Assembly: GCF_900167605.1 (NCBI RefSeq)
Contig: NZ_FUYH01000002.1
Span: 62,001 to 126,000 of the forward strand
Source of the DNA: Caloramator quimbayensis
GTDB taxonomy: Bacteria > Bacillota > Clostridia > Clostridiales > Caloramatoraceae
Length of the DNA stretch: 64,000 nucleotides
Direction of reading: 5' to 3'
The position numbers and the translations under genes are program-made. Below are positions 45,805 to 55,489 of the stretch, one piece after another. Positions within the stretch are counted from its first letter, which is position 1. The number at the start of each line of letters is the position of its first letter. The notes below the pieces were generated by a model that searched no databases, was not told the origin of the DNA, and worked only from the letters and a program-made list of their open reading frames with translations.

Positions 45805-46559
45805 TTAGTTTCCTAAATTTATAGAATAATCCTTAGTAAAAATGTCTTCAGGGAGATTTTTTATAGTTTTTAATAATAAATCTTCTGTTTTGCATTTAAT
45901 AATTATTATTCTTTTATTATTTTCAAATTTGCTAATTATTATGTTTGCAGTATTATCATTAATTTCAGGAACAAGCTCGCAAAGATAGTCAGGGATATAA
46001 TTATTTTTATCATCAGATTTTAATAATATAATATTGCTTGAATTATATAAGTCCATTTTTGATATCTTACTAAAGGAAGAAAAGATTTTATTACTAATAT
46101 CTTCTGTAAAAATAGAATCAAATAATTCAACAGGTTCTTTATAACCTAAAATTATAGGTTTATCGTTTAATAATTTTTTAGTAGCAGTATTTTCAATTTT
46201 TATTTTAGAATATTTACCATTTTCTTCTTTTATATCTTTAGAATAATATGCTGCAGCACTTTCAGAAACATATAGGCTTTTTTCTTTTTTTAAATTCTCT
46301 CTTGAAAGTCCATATCTTTTTTGAAATCCTTCATGTGTAAAATGATCAGTTTCTGTTCCTGGTTTAATCATCAAGCCACCGTATACACTATCAAGGATGT
46401 TTTGAGCTATACGATCATAGTTTACTCTTATCCATCTCCCTCCAATATATACTTCATTGAAATAATGTCCATAGTATTCTTTAACATATGCATTTTCCAT
46501 TGTTAAAATTATTTCATAGTTTGTAACATTTTTATATAATTGTAATGGTATACTAAAGT
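45805..46559 (-). pseudogene. transglutaminase-like protein, 5' end cut by an IS element
   Basis: The frame reads from the IS end into GHYFNEVYIGGRWIRVNYDR and then QNILDSVYGGLMI, the C-terminal half of a bacterial transglutaminase core with its His and Asp (GHYFNEV; NYDR). The Cys half is missing. On the far side of the IS, minus-strand bases 47784-47810 encode PVCSGQAF, which looks like the nucleophile-Cys motif of the same family, so one gene was probably split. The C-terminal ~150 residues are unassigned. The frame has no start of its own (it begins inside IS sequence) and is probably inactive. Confidence 0.7.
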
Positions 46560-46613
46560 TGTAACACCTCAATCTAATAGATATAATAAATCTATAAGAA
46601 AAGAGGGATACCT

Positions 46614-46898
46614 ATGCAAAAATATTATGAAGAAGAGTTTAAAAAGAAAATAGTTCGTCTCCATCTGGAAGAGGGGCGTACTTTAAAAAGCTTAGCTGAG
46701 GAGTACAGAGTTTCAAAAGCCGCTATATACATCTGAATAAAGGCTTACCGTGAAGAATGCCAAACAAACCACGAATTAAAGGAAGAATACGATTATATGA
46801 AGGAAAATCTCAGGCTCCGCAAGGAACTTGAAGAGTTAAAGAAAGAGAACCAGTTCCTAAAAAAAGCGGCGGCATTCTTTGCGAGGGAAATCGATTAG
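46614..46898 (+). pseudogene. IS3 transposase OrfA with internal TGA
   Basis: 95 codons from ATG 46614 (SD AAAGAGGGATACCT). A helix-turn-helix (LKSLAEEYRVSKAAIYI) is followed by TGA at 46734-46736 where IS3 proteins have Trp, then a leucine-zipper-like region (RLRKELEELKKENQFLKKAA). A single TGG-to-TGA change would account for the stop. Confidence 0.8.
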
Positions 46899-47774
46899 TG
46901 GTTTATCGATTTATTCAAGATAATTGTAAAGAATTCGGATTAAGATGACTTCTTCGAAGATTTAACTTATCACCGAATGCATACTATAACTTTCTGAAGG
47001 ATAGGAAGTCTAATTATCATACCCAAAAACAGAAAATACATGATCAAATTAATAAAATATATCATGAAACCGAAGGCCGTCTTGGCCATCGTAAAATGAA
47101 AATCTTCCCTTTTTCGGGTAATTTTATTTTACCAGTAACATACTGTTCATAAATATATGAATAAGGAACTAGAACTTACTTCCATTGTTAAAAGAAAGAA
47201 ACCGGGTTATAAAAAAGGACAACCCCACAAAATTTTTTCAAACCTTTTGAATCAAAATTTTACAACCGATAAACCCAATCATGTATGGTGTACAGATTTT
47301 ACATATTTATTTTTGACAGATGGCAGTAAAAGATACAACTGTACTATCCTTGATTTGTATGATCGCTCTGTTATAGCTAGTTTAAACGGTAAAGAAATAA
47401 CAAACGAGCTTGCTATTAATACGCTTAAAAAAGCCATTGCTTCGCAGCCAAAGTTGACAAATAAATTAATTCTTCATAGCGATCAAGGCGCGCAATTTAC
47501 ATCTAAGGACTTTATAGATTTCTGCGAGTCAGTAAATATACAACAAAGTATGAGCAGGGCAGGGTGTCCTTTTGATAACGCCCCTATGGAAAGATACTAC
47601 AACGCTTTGAAAAATGAATTAATCCATCATTACCATTATCACAATGATGAAGAATTAAATAAAGCAATAAACAACTTTGCTTACGTTTGGTATAATCATC
47701 TAAGACCTCATACATATAATGAAGGGTTTACGCCATTTGAGGCAAGAAATAGAAAATCCAAAATATTAGGTTAA
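46899..47774 (+). pseudogene. IS3 transposase OrfB, disrupted
   Basis: The N-terminal part has a TGA near 46946 and loses frame at about 47100-47140, between GRLGHRKMKI and TVHKYMNKELELTSIV. From 47157 an intact integrase core remains: WCTDFTYLF, LHSDQGAQFT and PMERYYNALKNE, the DDE residues with IS3-like D-to-E spacing. The stretch 47157-47774 is open but without the N-terminal domain. Confidence 0.82.
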
Positions 47775-47852
47775 AGTGTTACAAAAATGCTTGACCACTG
47801 CAGACAGGAGTAAAAGATATATAGAAGGTATCTACGGATAAGGAGGTTTAAT

Positions 47853-48320
47853 ATGCTAAAATTTACTATACCTGGAATAAGAGAATTAAACGCTGAAAAT
47901 GTTGTTTTTGATTATAACGGAACTATCGCAGTAGATGGTATTATGAGCAGCGATATAAAAGAGATGATAAATGAGCTTGCAGAGCATGCAAAGGTCTATA
48001 TATTAACGGCGGATACCTATGGCACTGTTAAAAGCCAGTGCGAGGGTTTGAATGTTACTTTAAAAACTTTTCCAAGGGACAATGCTGCTGTATTTAAAAG
48101 GGATATTGTAAAGGCATTAGAAGGCGGGAGTATATGCGTTGGAAATGGCTATAATGATATTGAAATGTTTAAAGTATGCGATTTGTCTATAGCAATTATA
48201 GGGCAGGATGGATGCTGTGGAAAGCTTTTAAGCTTTGCAGATATTGTTGTAAACTGCCCCAAGGATGCTTTTATGCTCCTTTTAAACCCCGATAGAGTAA
48301 AGGCCACGCTGAGAAGCTGA
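47853..48320 (+). CDS. small HAD-family protein (soluble P-type ATPase-like)
   Basis: A 155-residue protein; the ATG follows AAGGAGGTTTAAT. HAD motifs are present: VFDYNGTIAVDG (nucleophile Asp20; the usual second Asp is Asn22), VYILTADTYGT (motif II) and CVGNGYNDIEMF (motif IV). It lacks a cap domain. The DxNGT variant is typical of the group annotated as ATPase P or soluble P-type ATPase-like proteins, whose substrate is unknown. It is located just beyond the IS element and may share no operon. Confidence 0.8.
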   Translation: MLKFTIPGIRELNAENVVFDYNGTIAVDGIMSSDIKEMINELAEHAKVYILTADTYGTVKSQCEGLNVTLKTFPRDNAAVFKRDIVKALEGGSICVGNGYNDIEMFKVCDLSIAIIGQDGCCGKLLSFADIVVNCPKDAFMLLLNPDRVKATLRS

Positions 48321-48392
48321 AAAAGTGCCACCCAGTTGACAAGTGACAAACTTTTTCATTCCGTCGTTGTGGCTATTTTTTAGTCATGCCCT
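48321..48392 (+). repeat. repeat family A, copy 7 (long form)
   Basis: GTGCCACCCAGTTGACAAG continuing to TGACAAACTTTTTCATTCC and GTCGTTGTGGCTATTTTTTA. An inverted near-identical copy of ~70 nt lies at 56846-56921. Confidence 0.85.
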
Positions 48393-48399
48393 GTTAAGC

Positions 48400-49044
48400 C
48401 TAAAATTCACGCCTTTTGTAAAAGTAAACCGACAGGCAGTAGGATATAAAAAGAATTATAAATGATAAAATTATAATAAGTAACATTATTAAGCACTTAG
48501 AACCTCCAAAGTCTAATAAAATATTTGAGAATCTACTTTCTAAGAATTTAATAATATATGAAATACCTCCGAAGAAAAGGAAAAAAATTATAAATTGTAT
48601 CCATTTAGCTTTCATGTATCCGAACTTAAAAAATATAGGAAGGCTTAAGCTATACATTATGCTGACTAAAAATAATCCGTAAATTATACCTTCTAATGTT
48701 ACAGGATATAGAGAGATTTTAAGATTTAAACTGCTTGTGATAATGTATATTATAAAATATATTGCAGTAGTAAAAGCAGCGTAGATAAAAAGTGAAATAT
48801 ATTTTGATAAAACTATTTTTTCCCTTGAAATCGGTAAAGTGTTTAAAAATATATTGCCGTTGCTTCTATCATCATAGGCACTTGCGCTTGAAAGTGTGAT
48901 ATATGATATTGCACAAATACAAATGGATAGGGTTGCACCCATTATTTTCGACTGTATGCTTAACATGATGAATATTATATATAAAAATGCAAAAATCAGG
49001 TTTTTCTTTTGAATCAATAAATCCTTAAGAATTAAACTAAGCAT
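48400..49044 (-). CDS. ABC transporter permease (ABC-2 type)
   Basis: A 214-residue membrane protein with six hydrophobic segments. It starts at ATG 49044, 8 nt inside the ATPase gene. Sequence features such as IMLSIQSKIMGATLSICICA, ASAYDDRSNGNIFLNTLPIS (an amphipathic linker typical of the ABC-2 group) and RREKIVLSKY-like contexts fit bacterial ABC-2 permeases of the YtrC/YhcI kind. Third gene of a GntR-ATPase-permease unit, the usual layout of cell-envelope-stress or bacteriocin-response transporters. Confidence 0.82.
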   Translation of the reverse strand: MLSLILKDLLIQKKNLIFAFLYIIFIMLSIQSKIMGATLSICICAISYITLSSASAYDDRSNGNIFLNTLPISREKIVLSKYISLFIYAAFTTAIYFIIYIITSSLNLKISLYPVTLEGIIYGLFLVSIMYSLSLPIFFKFGYMKAKWIQFIIFFLFFGGISYIIKFLESRFSNILLDFGGSKCLIMLLIIILSFIILFISYCLSVYFYKRREF

Positions 49045-49903
49045 GAATCTCCCTCCTTAAATAATATAGCATTATATCGTCTAATGACGGCTTTTCGATT
49101 ATTATTTTTTCTTTTAGAGCATTTTTAATAACTTTTTTATCCTTAACAAGCCCCTCAAAGCCGAAGCTGCTATATTTAATACCTACAAATTCCTTTTTTA
49201 TATCCTCTCTTAAAATCTCCTTATCCCCTTTCACCATACCATAATTATCCATAATAATATCCTTTTCAACGGAAAATAAAATCTCCCCGTTATTTATGAA
49301 TGTTATATAATCAGCTATTTTTTCAAGATCAGAGGTTATATGGGTTGAAAAAAGAACCCCTTTGTTTTCATCCTGTATTATATAGGACAATATGTCTAAA
49401 AGTTCGCTTCTTACAATAGGATCAAGCCCTGATGTAGGTTCATCCATAATTAGCATTTCAGCGTTGTGGGATAGTGCAACAGAAAGGGACAGTTTCATCT
49501 TCATACCCTTAGAAAAATCCTTTATCTTTTTGTTTAATGGGAGGTTGAAGTCCTTAATATACTTTAAAAAAGAATCCTCGTCCCATCTTTTATATAGAGG
49601 CTTTATAATCTTTTTAATTTCAAGGGCAGTCAGCTCCTCATAAAATAAATTTTCATCAAATACAAAGCCTATCCTGTCTTTAATCTCAATTTCATTTTTT
49701 ATGTTGTCCAATCCAAACACTTTTATTTCGCCAGAGTCCTTTTTAAGAAGGTTCATAATAAGCTTAATGGTGGTGCTTTTACCTGCACCGTTTGGACCTA
49801 TAAAACCCATAATAAATCCCCTCGGGAGAAAAAAGCTTACATCCTTTAAACTAAAATCTTTAAAGTTTTTTCTAAGGTTTTTGATTTCTAAAATGTTTTC
49901 CAT
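49037..49903 (-). CDS. ABC transporter ATP-binding protein (YtrB-like)
   Basis: A 288-residue ABC ATPase. Walker A GPNGAGKSTTIK (~residues 36-47), a Q-loop region around FDENLFYEEL, signature FSKGMKMKLSLSVAL and Walker B MLIMDEPTSGLDP, with H-loop FSTHITSDLEK, are all present. Start ATG 49903 follows GGGAGGTTTAATAA. It energises the adjacent ABC-2 permease. Preceded by the GntR regulator with a 3-nt gap. Confidence 0.92.
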   Translation of the reverse strand: MENILEIKNLRKNFKDFSLKDVSFFLPRGFIMGFIGPNGAGKSTTIKLIMNLLKKDSGEIKVFGLDNIKNEIEIKDRIGFVFDENLFYEELTALEIKKIIKPLYKRWDEDSFLKYIKDFNLPLNKKIKDFSKGMKMKLSLSVALSHNAEMLIMDEPTSGLDPIVRSELLDILSYIIQDENKGVLFSTHITSDLEKIADYITFINNGEILFSVEKDIIMDNYGMVKGDKEILREDIKKEFVGIKYSSFGFEGLVKDKKVIKNALKEKIIIEKPSLDDIMLYYLRREIHA

Positions 49904-49906
49904 TTA

Positions 49907-50281
49907 TTAAACCTCCCTATATAAAATTTCAAGCATTTCCTTAAGTTCATCTAAGGACAGTTTTGCTGTTTTTGCGGCAGAAACAGCGCCATACAGCTTT
50001 TCTTCAACTATTTTAAGACGGGATTCTTTTAAAAGCTCGTCGTTCTGGGCTGCCACAAAGGTCCCCTTTCCAGGCACAGTAACTATAAAACCTTCTTTTT
50101 CAAGCTCATCATAGGCTCTTTTTGTAGTAATAACGCTTATTTGAAGCTCCTTAGCAAGGTTTCTGATTGAAGGAAGGGATTCAAGAGCATTAACTTCACC
50201 GTTTATAATTGCTGCTTTTATCTGCTTTACAATCTGCTCGTAAATCGGCTCCTCAGAAGAGTTGGAGATTATTATATTCAT
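49907..50281 (-). CDS. GntR-family regulator, YtrA type
   Basis: A 124-residue protein, as short as expected for the YtrA subfamily (no large effector domain). The winged helix includes IYEQIVKQIKAAIINGEV, LPSIRNLAKELQISVITTKR (recognition helix) and YDELEKEGFIVTVPGKGTFV. The C-terminal ~50 residues form a small dimerisation tail. Start ATG 50281 follows GGAGGATAGAAC. It should repress its own operon from the palindrome immediately upstream. Confidence 0.92.
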   Translation of the reverse strand: MNIIISNSSEEPIYEQIVKQIKAAIINGEVNALESLPSIRNLAKELQISVITTKRAYDELEKEGFIVTVPGKGTFVAAQNDELLKESRLKIVEEKLYGAVSAAKTAKLSLDELKEMLEILYREV

Positions 50282-50297
50282 GTTCTATCCTCCCAAT

Positions 50298-50334
50298 GTT
50301 AATACTGTATATATACATTATATACAGAATTAAC
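50298..50334. promoter_or_regulatory. GntR (YtrA-type) operator
   Basis: Near-perfect palindrome GTTAATACTGTATATA-N5-TATATACAGAATTAAC, 17 nt upstream of the GntR start codon. Confidence 0.75.
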
Positions 50335-50382
50335 ACCTGCGTCAATATATAATTAGGAGAATGGAGAAAACATCTCTTTGAC

Positions 50383-51603
50383 CTAAAACCTCAAGGTCTT
50401 GTCCCATTCAGGCTCTACTTTTTTAAAGCTGCCTTTCATCTGAAGAAAATATCCCTTTAAAACGAGGTATATCCAAAACTGGGCGTAGGTAAAGTACATA
50501 AGAACAGCAAAGATTATGTTTTTAAGGTTTATTTCCCGTTCAACGACTGCGGAAGTTACGATTTGAACTACATATATCCAAAGAGTTTCAAACCATAATA
50601 TAAGTAGAGGGATTTGGTAGTCTATTTTTATTTTTCCCAAAAGGCCCATTACAAACCATATATCTGAGGCTATGACAAGGCTTACGAATAGGTAGTATAT
50701 TGAAACCATCTGAAAAGTGTTAAATTTATTTATTCCTTTTGTCATGTTTTTATCTTTTATTATTTTACTTATAAGATAGAGATTCCCCTGCATCCATCGC
50801 GTTCTTTGCCTTATAAAGACGTTTAATTTTTCAGGTTCCTGCTCCCATGTTACTGAAGATGGGACAACAGGCAGAAGATAGTTTTTAGAATATATCCTGA
50901 CTGACAGCTCTGCATCTTCCGCAAGGGCATAGGCATCCCATCCCCCTACTTCCTCTAAAACCTTTCTTTTAACAAGCATATTAGTTCCCGTTAGTGAGCC
51001 AAGCCTAAAAAGCATCCACCTTCCTGACTGCATCAAAAGCTGAAAAACCATAAACTCGAGGCCTATCATCCTTGTTAATGCGTTTTTGTACATATTTATT
51101 GTTTTAACATATCCTACCGCACCTGCGTATTTTTCATTTTCTACAGCCTTTTCTACAAGCTTAATAAGCGCCATTTTTTCAGGCTGGTTGTCCGCATCAT
51201 ATACAACAACCATATCCCCCTTTGATATAGAAAAGCCGTAGTTTAAAACCCTTGCCTTACCCTTAGGAGTTCCAAGAGGCACTTTTATATGGTAAAGGTT
51301 TTTAAAATGCTTTGCAAAATAATCGGCGATTTTTCCCGTATCATCTGATGAATTATCGTTTAAAAGATAAATATTAAGTTCCCCCGGATAATACAGATTA
51401 ACCATAGCATCGAGGGTTTCAAAGATAACTATTCCCTCGTTATGGGCAGGTATAAGTATATCAACGCTCGGATATTCAACAAGTTTTCTTTCATCATTTC
51501 TCTCTTTTATTTTAAATATAAGGCCTAAGATAGTTAGTACGGAATAATATAAAATTAAAACCCAAAACAATATGGAAGTTATTATAACAAGCTTTGAAAA
51601 CAA
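50383..51603 (-). CDS. membrane GT2 glycosyltransferase
   Basis: A 406-residue protein. TTG at 51601-51603 follows GCAGGTGAATAAG (AGGTGA, 5-nt spacing) and is preferred over two GTG codons that overlap that SD. An N-terminal membrane segment leads to a family 2 catalytic domain: DILIPAHNEGIVIFETLDAM, VVVYDADNQPEK (DxD), AYALAEDAELSVR (catalytic ED) and RQRTRWMQGN (QxxRW). Three C-terminal membrane segments follow. This is the processive synthase layout (cellulose, poly-GlcNAc or hyaluronan type). The upstream gene encodes a degenerate GGDEF membrane protein and is translationally coupled. The polymer made is unknown. Confidence 0.88.
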   Translation of the reverse strand: MFSKLVIITSILFWVLILYYSVLTILGLIFKIKERNDERKLVEYPSVDILIPAHNEGIVIFETLDAMVNLYYPGELNIYLLNDNSSDDTGKIADYFAKHFKNLYHIKVPLGTPKGKARVLNYGFSISKGDMVVVYDADNQPEKMALIKLVEKAVENEKYAGAVGYVKTINMYKNALTRMIGLEFMVFQLLMQSGRWMLFRLGSLTGTNMLVKRKVLEEVGGWDAYALAEDAELSVRIYSKNYLLPVVPSSVTWEQEPEKLNVFIRQRTRWMQGNLYLISKIIKDKNMTKGINKFNTFQMVSIYYLFVSLVIASDIWFVMGLLGKIKIDYQIPLLILWFETLWIYVVQIVTSAVVEREINLKNIIFAVLMYFTYAQFWIYLVLKGYFLQMKGSFKKVEPEWDKTLRF

Positions 51604-51604
51604 C

Positions 51605-52426
51605 TTATTCACCTGCACTTAAAATAGATTTTAAAAAATCATCAAAACTTATAAAGGTGCTGTCCACGTTTTTAACTATAAAATTTAAATCATTCAAGAG
51701 CTCATCATAATTTAAATTTTCAATTTTATCTATGTTATCCTTAATCCTGTTTATAACTATTTCGCTTCCAAATTCATTTGTATTTTGAAGCAGCGCTATA
51801 AAGGTATTGTTATTATAAAGCCCGACAAGGTCGTAGTTTTTTCTTATTGATTTTATTATCGCTTCCCCTAAAAGCCTCATAAGGGTTTTAGATGCTTTTG
51901 AGTTTCCAATAGCAATATCAGTAAGCTTAATTATAATAAGCTGCCCGGCTTCATTTCTCCTTTTTACAGCTGTATATATTGTTTCAGCCCTGTCTAAGAA
52001 TTCCCTGAAATTCATTATCCCTATTTCAGGGTTTATTTTTTCAAGTTCCTGAACTCTTCTTTCAAGTTTTTCGTTTTTGCTTACAATATTTTTTATATAA
52101 AGGGACTGAACCCACAGCAGAACTGATAATAATATTACAATTAGCTGCTGTGCTATAATATTAAGCTGGCTGTATTCTAAGATTGGACTTATCCATGCCT
52201 TTGCAACATAATAAAATGCAATGCTCAGCATAAAAGCGGCTAAAAAAGTAAAACTTTTGAGATTATCGTAAAAATAACTCAATAAAGTCAATAGTAAAAA
52301 ATAAGAGATATATAAGGGCTTTAGCCCTGAAGGAATTATCCTTAAAAAAAGATAGAACAGTACAAACTGCACAGCTGCTGACAGAGCAAAGCTTAAATAG
52401 AAAAGATTCTTCTTAATAATTATCAC
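51605..52426 (-). CDS. membrane protein with degenerate GGDEF-like domain
   Basis: Up to 273 residues. Four or five hydrophobic helices occupy ~8-115, then a coiled segment (KNEKLERRVQELEKINPEIG) and a C-terminal domain of GGDEF shape (IGIMNFREFLDRAE where active enzymes have LTGLxNRRxF; LYNNNTFIALL where they have GGDEF). It lacks catalytic residues, so it should not make cyclic di-GMP; it may bind it or regulate the coupled glycosyltransferase. The start is unclear: GTG 52426 lies within the SD (GAGGTGAT), so an ATT codon at 52415-52417 is possible. Confidence 0.7.
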   Translation of the reverse strand: MIIIKKNLFYLSFALSAAVQFVLFYLFLRIIPSGLKPLYISYFLLLTLLSYFYDNLKSFTFLAAFMLSIAFYYVAKAWISPILEYSQLNIIAQQLIVILLSVLLWVQSLYIKNIVSKNEKLERRVQELEKINPEIGIMNFREFLDRAETIYTAVKRRNEAGQLIIIKLTDIAIGNSKASKTLMRLLGEAIIKSIRKNYDLVGLYNNNTFIALLQNTNEFGSEIVINRIKDNIDKIENLNYDELLNDLNFIVKNVDSTFISFDDFLKSILSAGE

Positions 52427-52523
52427 CTCGAAAAGAATGCTTGAGTTTTATTTTAAAAGAGATTTATACATATAAAAATTATAAACTTAAGATATTTAAA
52501 ATAATAATGGGAATTGGAGGAAA

Positions 52524-52560
52524 TGCGGTTACAGGCACCGGAGAGAAGAGAAAATTCTTC
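52524..52560. repeat. repeat family B, copy 4 (diverged)
   Basis: TTACAGGCACCGGAGAGAAG followed by AGAAAATTCTTC, in the gap before the chemoreceptor gene. Confidence 0.6.
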
Positions 52561-52670
52561 TGGTTAAAAAAATAATTTAGTATATGAAAGTATAAAAAAA
52601 TGACGAATTAGGTCGATGATAATAATAAGGACAAAATTATACTACTAAAGTATGGAGCGGAGGGATTTGA

Positions 52671-54728
52671 ATGAAGTTACCAAAATTAAAAAGTGTAAGA
52701 CTACTTATAATCATTGCTATACTGCCGATTTCCATTATAGCGATGATACTGCTTACTGCTATAAGTTATAATTCAGGGAAAACAATAATAAATAGGGAAA
52801 TAGGTTATAAAATGAATGCAAACCTCGATTCAATCGTAAAAAATATAGATAAGAGCCTTTCAACACATTCTAAACTTGTTGAATCACTTGCAAAATCAGC
52901 AGAATCTACAGGTGTAATAATGAGCAATGAACATTATGAAAAATTATTGAAAGGGGTTTTGTCTACTAATCCAGAAAGTTTTGGAGCTGGCATTTGGTTT
53001 GAACCAAATAAATATAAAGAAGGTGTGAAATATTTTGGACCCTATGTATATAGAGAAGAGGGTAAAATCGTTTATACTGAAGAATATAGCAGCGAAAGTT
53101 ATGATTATTTTAAATATGATTGGTATAAGATAGGTAAAAACATTCCTTCAGGGGTAGCATGGTCAGATGCATATTACGACGAAGTTGCAAAAACATCGAT
53201 GATAACTGCAACAGCTCCATTTTTCGACAGCAATAAAAATTTTATAGGGGTTGCAACAGCAGATATAAGTCTTAAAATGATTCAAAATTCTATAGGCAGT
53301 ATAAAGATAGGAAACACGGGAAGCGCATTTTTAATAGATAAAAATGGAATTTATATCGCTGACAAAGATTCAAATAAAATAATGAAGAAAAAAATTACGG
53401 ATGATGCAAACTCAGATTTTTCATCTAAAGCATCGGTTATGCTGACAAGCAAAGAAGGGAATTTTACTTATAAATCAGATGATGAAAACTATAGAGTTTA
53501 CTTTAAACGCATACCACAGACTAATTGGATTATCGCACTTACAATATCAGAGAAAGAACTTTTTTCACCAGTAAGACAGCTTTTAAGAAACCTTATAATA
53601 GTAATAAGTGCAGCATCATTCTTTGTAATATTGATATTATTGTTATTTAGTAATTACCTTACAAAAAATATTAAAAAAGTTAATGAGCTTGCATTTGCGA
53701 TTTCTAAAGGGAATCTTTCTAATTATTTAGATGTTAAGACTCATGATGAGCTTGGACAGATGGGACACCATCTTAATGATATGACAAGCAAACTTAAAGA
53801 AATAATTAAAACAATATCTGAGGGTTCAGAATTGGTAGTTTCAACTTCTGAGGAACTTACTGCAAGCGCAGAACAAACTCAATCTGCAGCAGAACAAATA
53901 GCAGATTCTTTGCAGTCCCTTTCTGCAGGCTCTGAAAAGCAGATAAATATATCCTCAAATGCAGTAAAAATTGTTACAGACATTTCAAAAGGAATAGAAC
54001 AGGTTACAAATAATCTTTCAATCATTGCTGAAAATTCTTTAAATGCCTACGATAAGGCTGAAAAGGGAAATGTTGTTATAAAAAATACAATAGATAGAAT
54101 GGATAATATAAACGAGAAGGTTTCAGCTGCAGGGCATACAATAAATGAACTTGGGAAAAAATCAGCTGAAATAGGTCAGATAATTTCGGTTATAACCGGA
54201 ATCGCTGAACAGACCAATCTTCTTGCATTAAATGCAGCAATAGAAGCCGCAAGAGCTGGAGAACATGGAAGAGGTTTTGCTGTTGTTGCTGATGAAGTTA
54301 GAAAATTAGCTGAGCAATCGGCAAACGCAGCAAAAAGAATCAGCACGATTATAAGCGAAATAAAAGAGAACATAGATACCTCTATTGGAACGATGGCTGA
54401 AGGAACAAGTGCTGTAAAAGATGGAATTGATATGGTTTACAATGCAGGGGATGCTTTTAATGAAATTTTAACCTCTGTAGATGATGTTTCTAAAAAGATG
54501 CAGGATGCATCAAGCGTTTCACAGCAGATTTATGCTGCATCACAGGAAATGGTAAAATCTATAGAAAATATAAATAACATTATAGAAGAATCCTCTCAAA
54601 ATATTGAAAATGTTGCAGCTTCATCGCAGGAACAGTCAGCTGTAATGAAGGAAGTATCCGATGCTGCACAATCTCTTACAGATATAGCGCTTAAACTTCA
54701 AGAAAGCATTAATTTCTTTAAATTATAA
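52671..54728 (+). CDS. methyl-accepting chemotaxis protein with dCache domain
   Basis: A 685-residue receptor with its ATG behind GGAGGGATTTGA. TM1 at ~12-32, an extracytoplasmic double-Cache region (~40-300: [52 protein letters not shown]), TM2 at ~305-328, HAMP, then the signalling domain with [18 protein letters not shown] and [14 protein letters not shown]. The ligand is probably an amino acid or small organic acid, as for other dCache receptors, but the binding motif is not assessed. A hairpin terminator follows. Confidence 0.93.
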   Translation: MKLPKLKSVRLLIIIAILPISIIAMILLTAISYNSGKTIINREIGYKMNANLDSIVKNIDKSLSTHSKLVESLAKSAESTGVIMSNEHYEKLLKGVLSTNPESFGAGIWFEPNKYKEGVKYFGPYVYREEGKIVYTEEYSSESYDYFKYDWYKIGKNIPSGVAWSDAYYDEVAKTSMITATAPFFDSNKNFIGVATADISLKMIQNSIGSIKIGNTGSAFLIDKNGIYIADKDSNKIMKKKITDDANSDFSSKASVMLTSKEGNFTYKSDDENYRVYFKRIPQTNWIIALTISEKELFSPVRQLLRNLIIVISAASFFVILILLLFSNYLTKNIKKVNELAFAISKGNLSNYLDVKTHDELGQMGHHLNDMTSKLKEIIKTISEGSELVVSTSEELTASAEQTQSAAEQIADSLQSLSAGSEKQINISSNAVKIVTDISKGIEQVTNNLSIIAENSLNAYDKAEKGNVVIKNTIDRMDNINEKVSAAGHTINELGKKSAEIGQIISVITGIAEQTNLLALNAAIEAARAGEHGRGFAVVADEVRKLAEQSANAAKRISTIISEIKENIDTSIGTMAEGTSAVKDGIDMVYNAGDAFNEILTSVDDVSKKMQDASSVSQQIYAASQEMVKSIENINNIIEESSQNIENVAASSQEQSAVMKEVSDAAQSLTDIALKLQESINFFKL

Positions 54729-54737
54729 AATATAACG

Positions 54738-54778
54738 TGCCTTAGATTAAATGCTTTTAATCTATAGGCACTTTTTAT
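54738..54778 (+). terminator. intrinsic terminator of the chemoreceptor gene
   Basis: GTGCCT...TAGATTAAA pairs with TTTAATCTA...AGGCAC around a TGC loop, with one bulge, then TTTTTAT. Confidence 0.82.
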
Positions 54779-54796
54779 ATTAATGTATTATTTAGT

Positions 54797-54834
54797 TATT
54801 CACAGTGCCAGGCACTGGAGAGAAGAGAAAATGT
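54797..54834. repeat. repeat family B, copy 5
   Basis: AGTGCCAGGCACTGGAGAGA followed by AGAGAAAATGTCC; core AGTGCC/GGCACT is self-complementary. Confidence 0.7.
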
Positions 54835-54905
54835 CCATATAGACATTAGCACTTTAAAATATTAAAATAAATTAAAAATATATACATATTTTGGAGGTAA
54901 TGAAA

Positions 54906-55379
54906 ATGGCAATTGAAGATGTTAGAAAGTATTTTAAAAAATATGATAGAGATAAGGACATTATAGAGCTTGAATCTTCAAGCACAACCGTTGAGCTTGC
55001 AGCTGCGGCCCTTAGTGTTGAGGCGGGGAGAATTGCAAAAACCCTTGCCCTAAGAAGCGGTGATGATATAATTATTTTGGTTGCAGCTGGAGATGCTAAA
55101 ATTGATAATTCTAAATTTAAGGCGGAGTTTAAAACAAAACCTAAGATGCTTGACGCTGATGAAACCTTTAAGTGGACAGGACATAGGGTTGGGGGAGTAT
55201 GTCCCTTTGGACTTAAAGAGAATCTACCGGTATATCTTGATATATCCTTAAAAAGATTTAATACTGTTTTTCCTGCCTGTGGCAGCGGGAATTCTGCCAT
55301 TGAACTGACATGTGAAGAATTAGAGAATTATTCTTTGTGCCAAAAGTGGGTAGATGTGTGCAAAAACTGGGATGTATAA
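54906..55379 (+). CDS. YbaK/EbsC-family aminoacyl-tRNA deacylase
   Basis: A 157-residue protein. The ATG at 54906 lies 9 nt after TTTGGAGG; upstream in-frame TTG 54891 and ATG 54900 overlap or crowd it. Family features: KTLALRSGDDIIILVAAGDA (with the Lys that contacts tRNA-linked substrate), DAKIDNSKFKAEF, and GHRVGGVCPFGLKENLPVYLD near the C-terminal third. YbaK proteins remove Cys from mischarged tRNA-Pro in the cytoplasm; ProX relatives remove Ala. Which of these applies here is unresolved. Confidence 0.87.
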   Translation: MAIEDVRKYFKKYDRDKDIIELESSSTTVELAAAALSVEAGRIAKTLALRSGDDIIILVAAGDAKIDNSKFKAEFKTKPKMLDADETFKWTGHRVGGVCPFGLKENLPVYLDISLKRFNTVFPACGSGNSAIELTCEELENYSLCQKWVDVCKNWDV

Positions 55380-55380
55380 G

Positions 55381-55400
55381 AAAAGTGCCAATAAGCTAAA
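55381..55400 (+). repeat. repeat family A, copy 8 (short remnant)
   Basis: AAAAGTGCCAATAAGCT immediately after the deacylase stop, the first half of the family A core only. Confidence 0.35.
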
Positions 55401-55489
55401 AAATCAATTGTTAGTACAAAATAGACAAGGATAAAGGTAAAAAGTATAAAAACATGAAGTTTTATGAATTATGAATAAATATGGCTGTA

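Larger units (their letters stand above)
46560..47783 (+). mobile_element. decayed IS3-family insertion sequence
   Basis: Ends are TGTAACACCTCAATC and, inverted, TGTAACACTTTAACC. OrfA and OrfB relics lie between. No target duplication is visible: the flanks differ (AAG and AAA). Several disabling changes show that the copy is inactive. Confidence 0.82.

Noticed and set aside
54872-55300. 142-codon minus-strand frame over the YbaK-like gene
   Set aside because: Antisense shadow; the plus-strand gene has an SD and family motifs.
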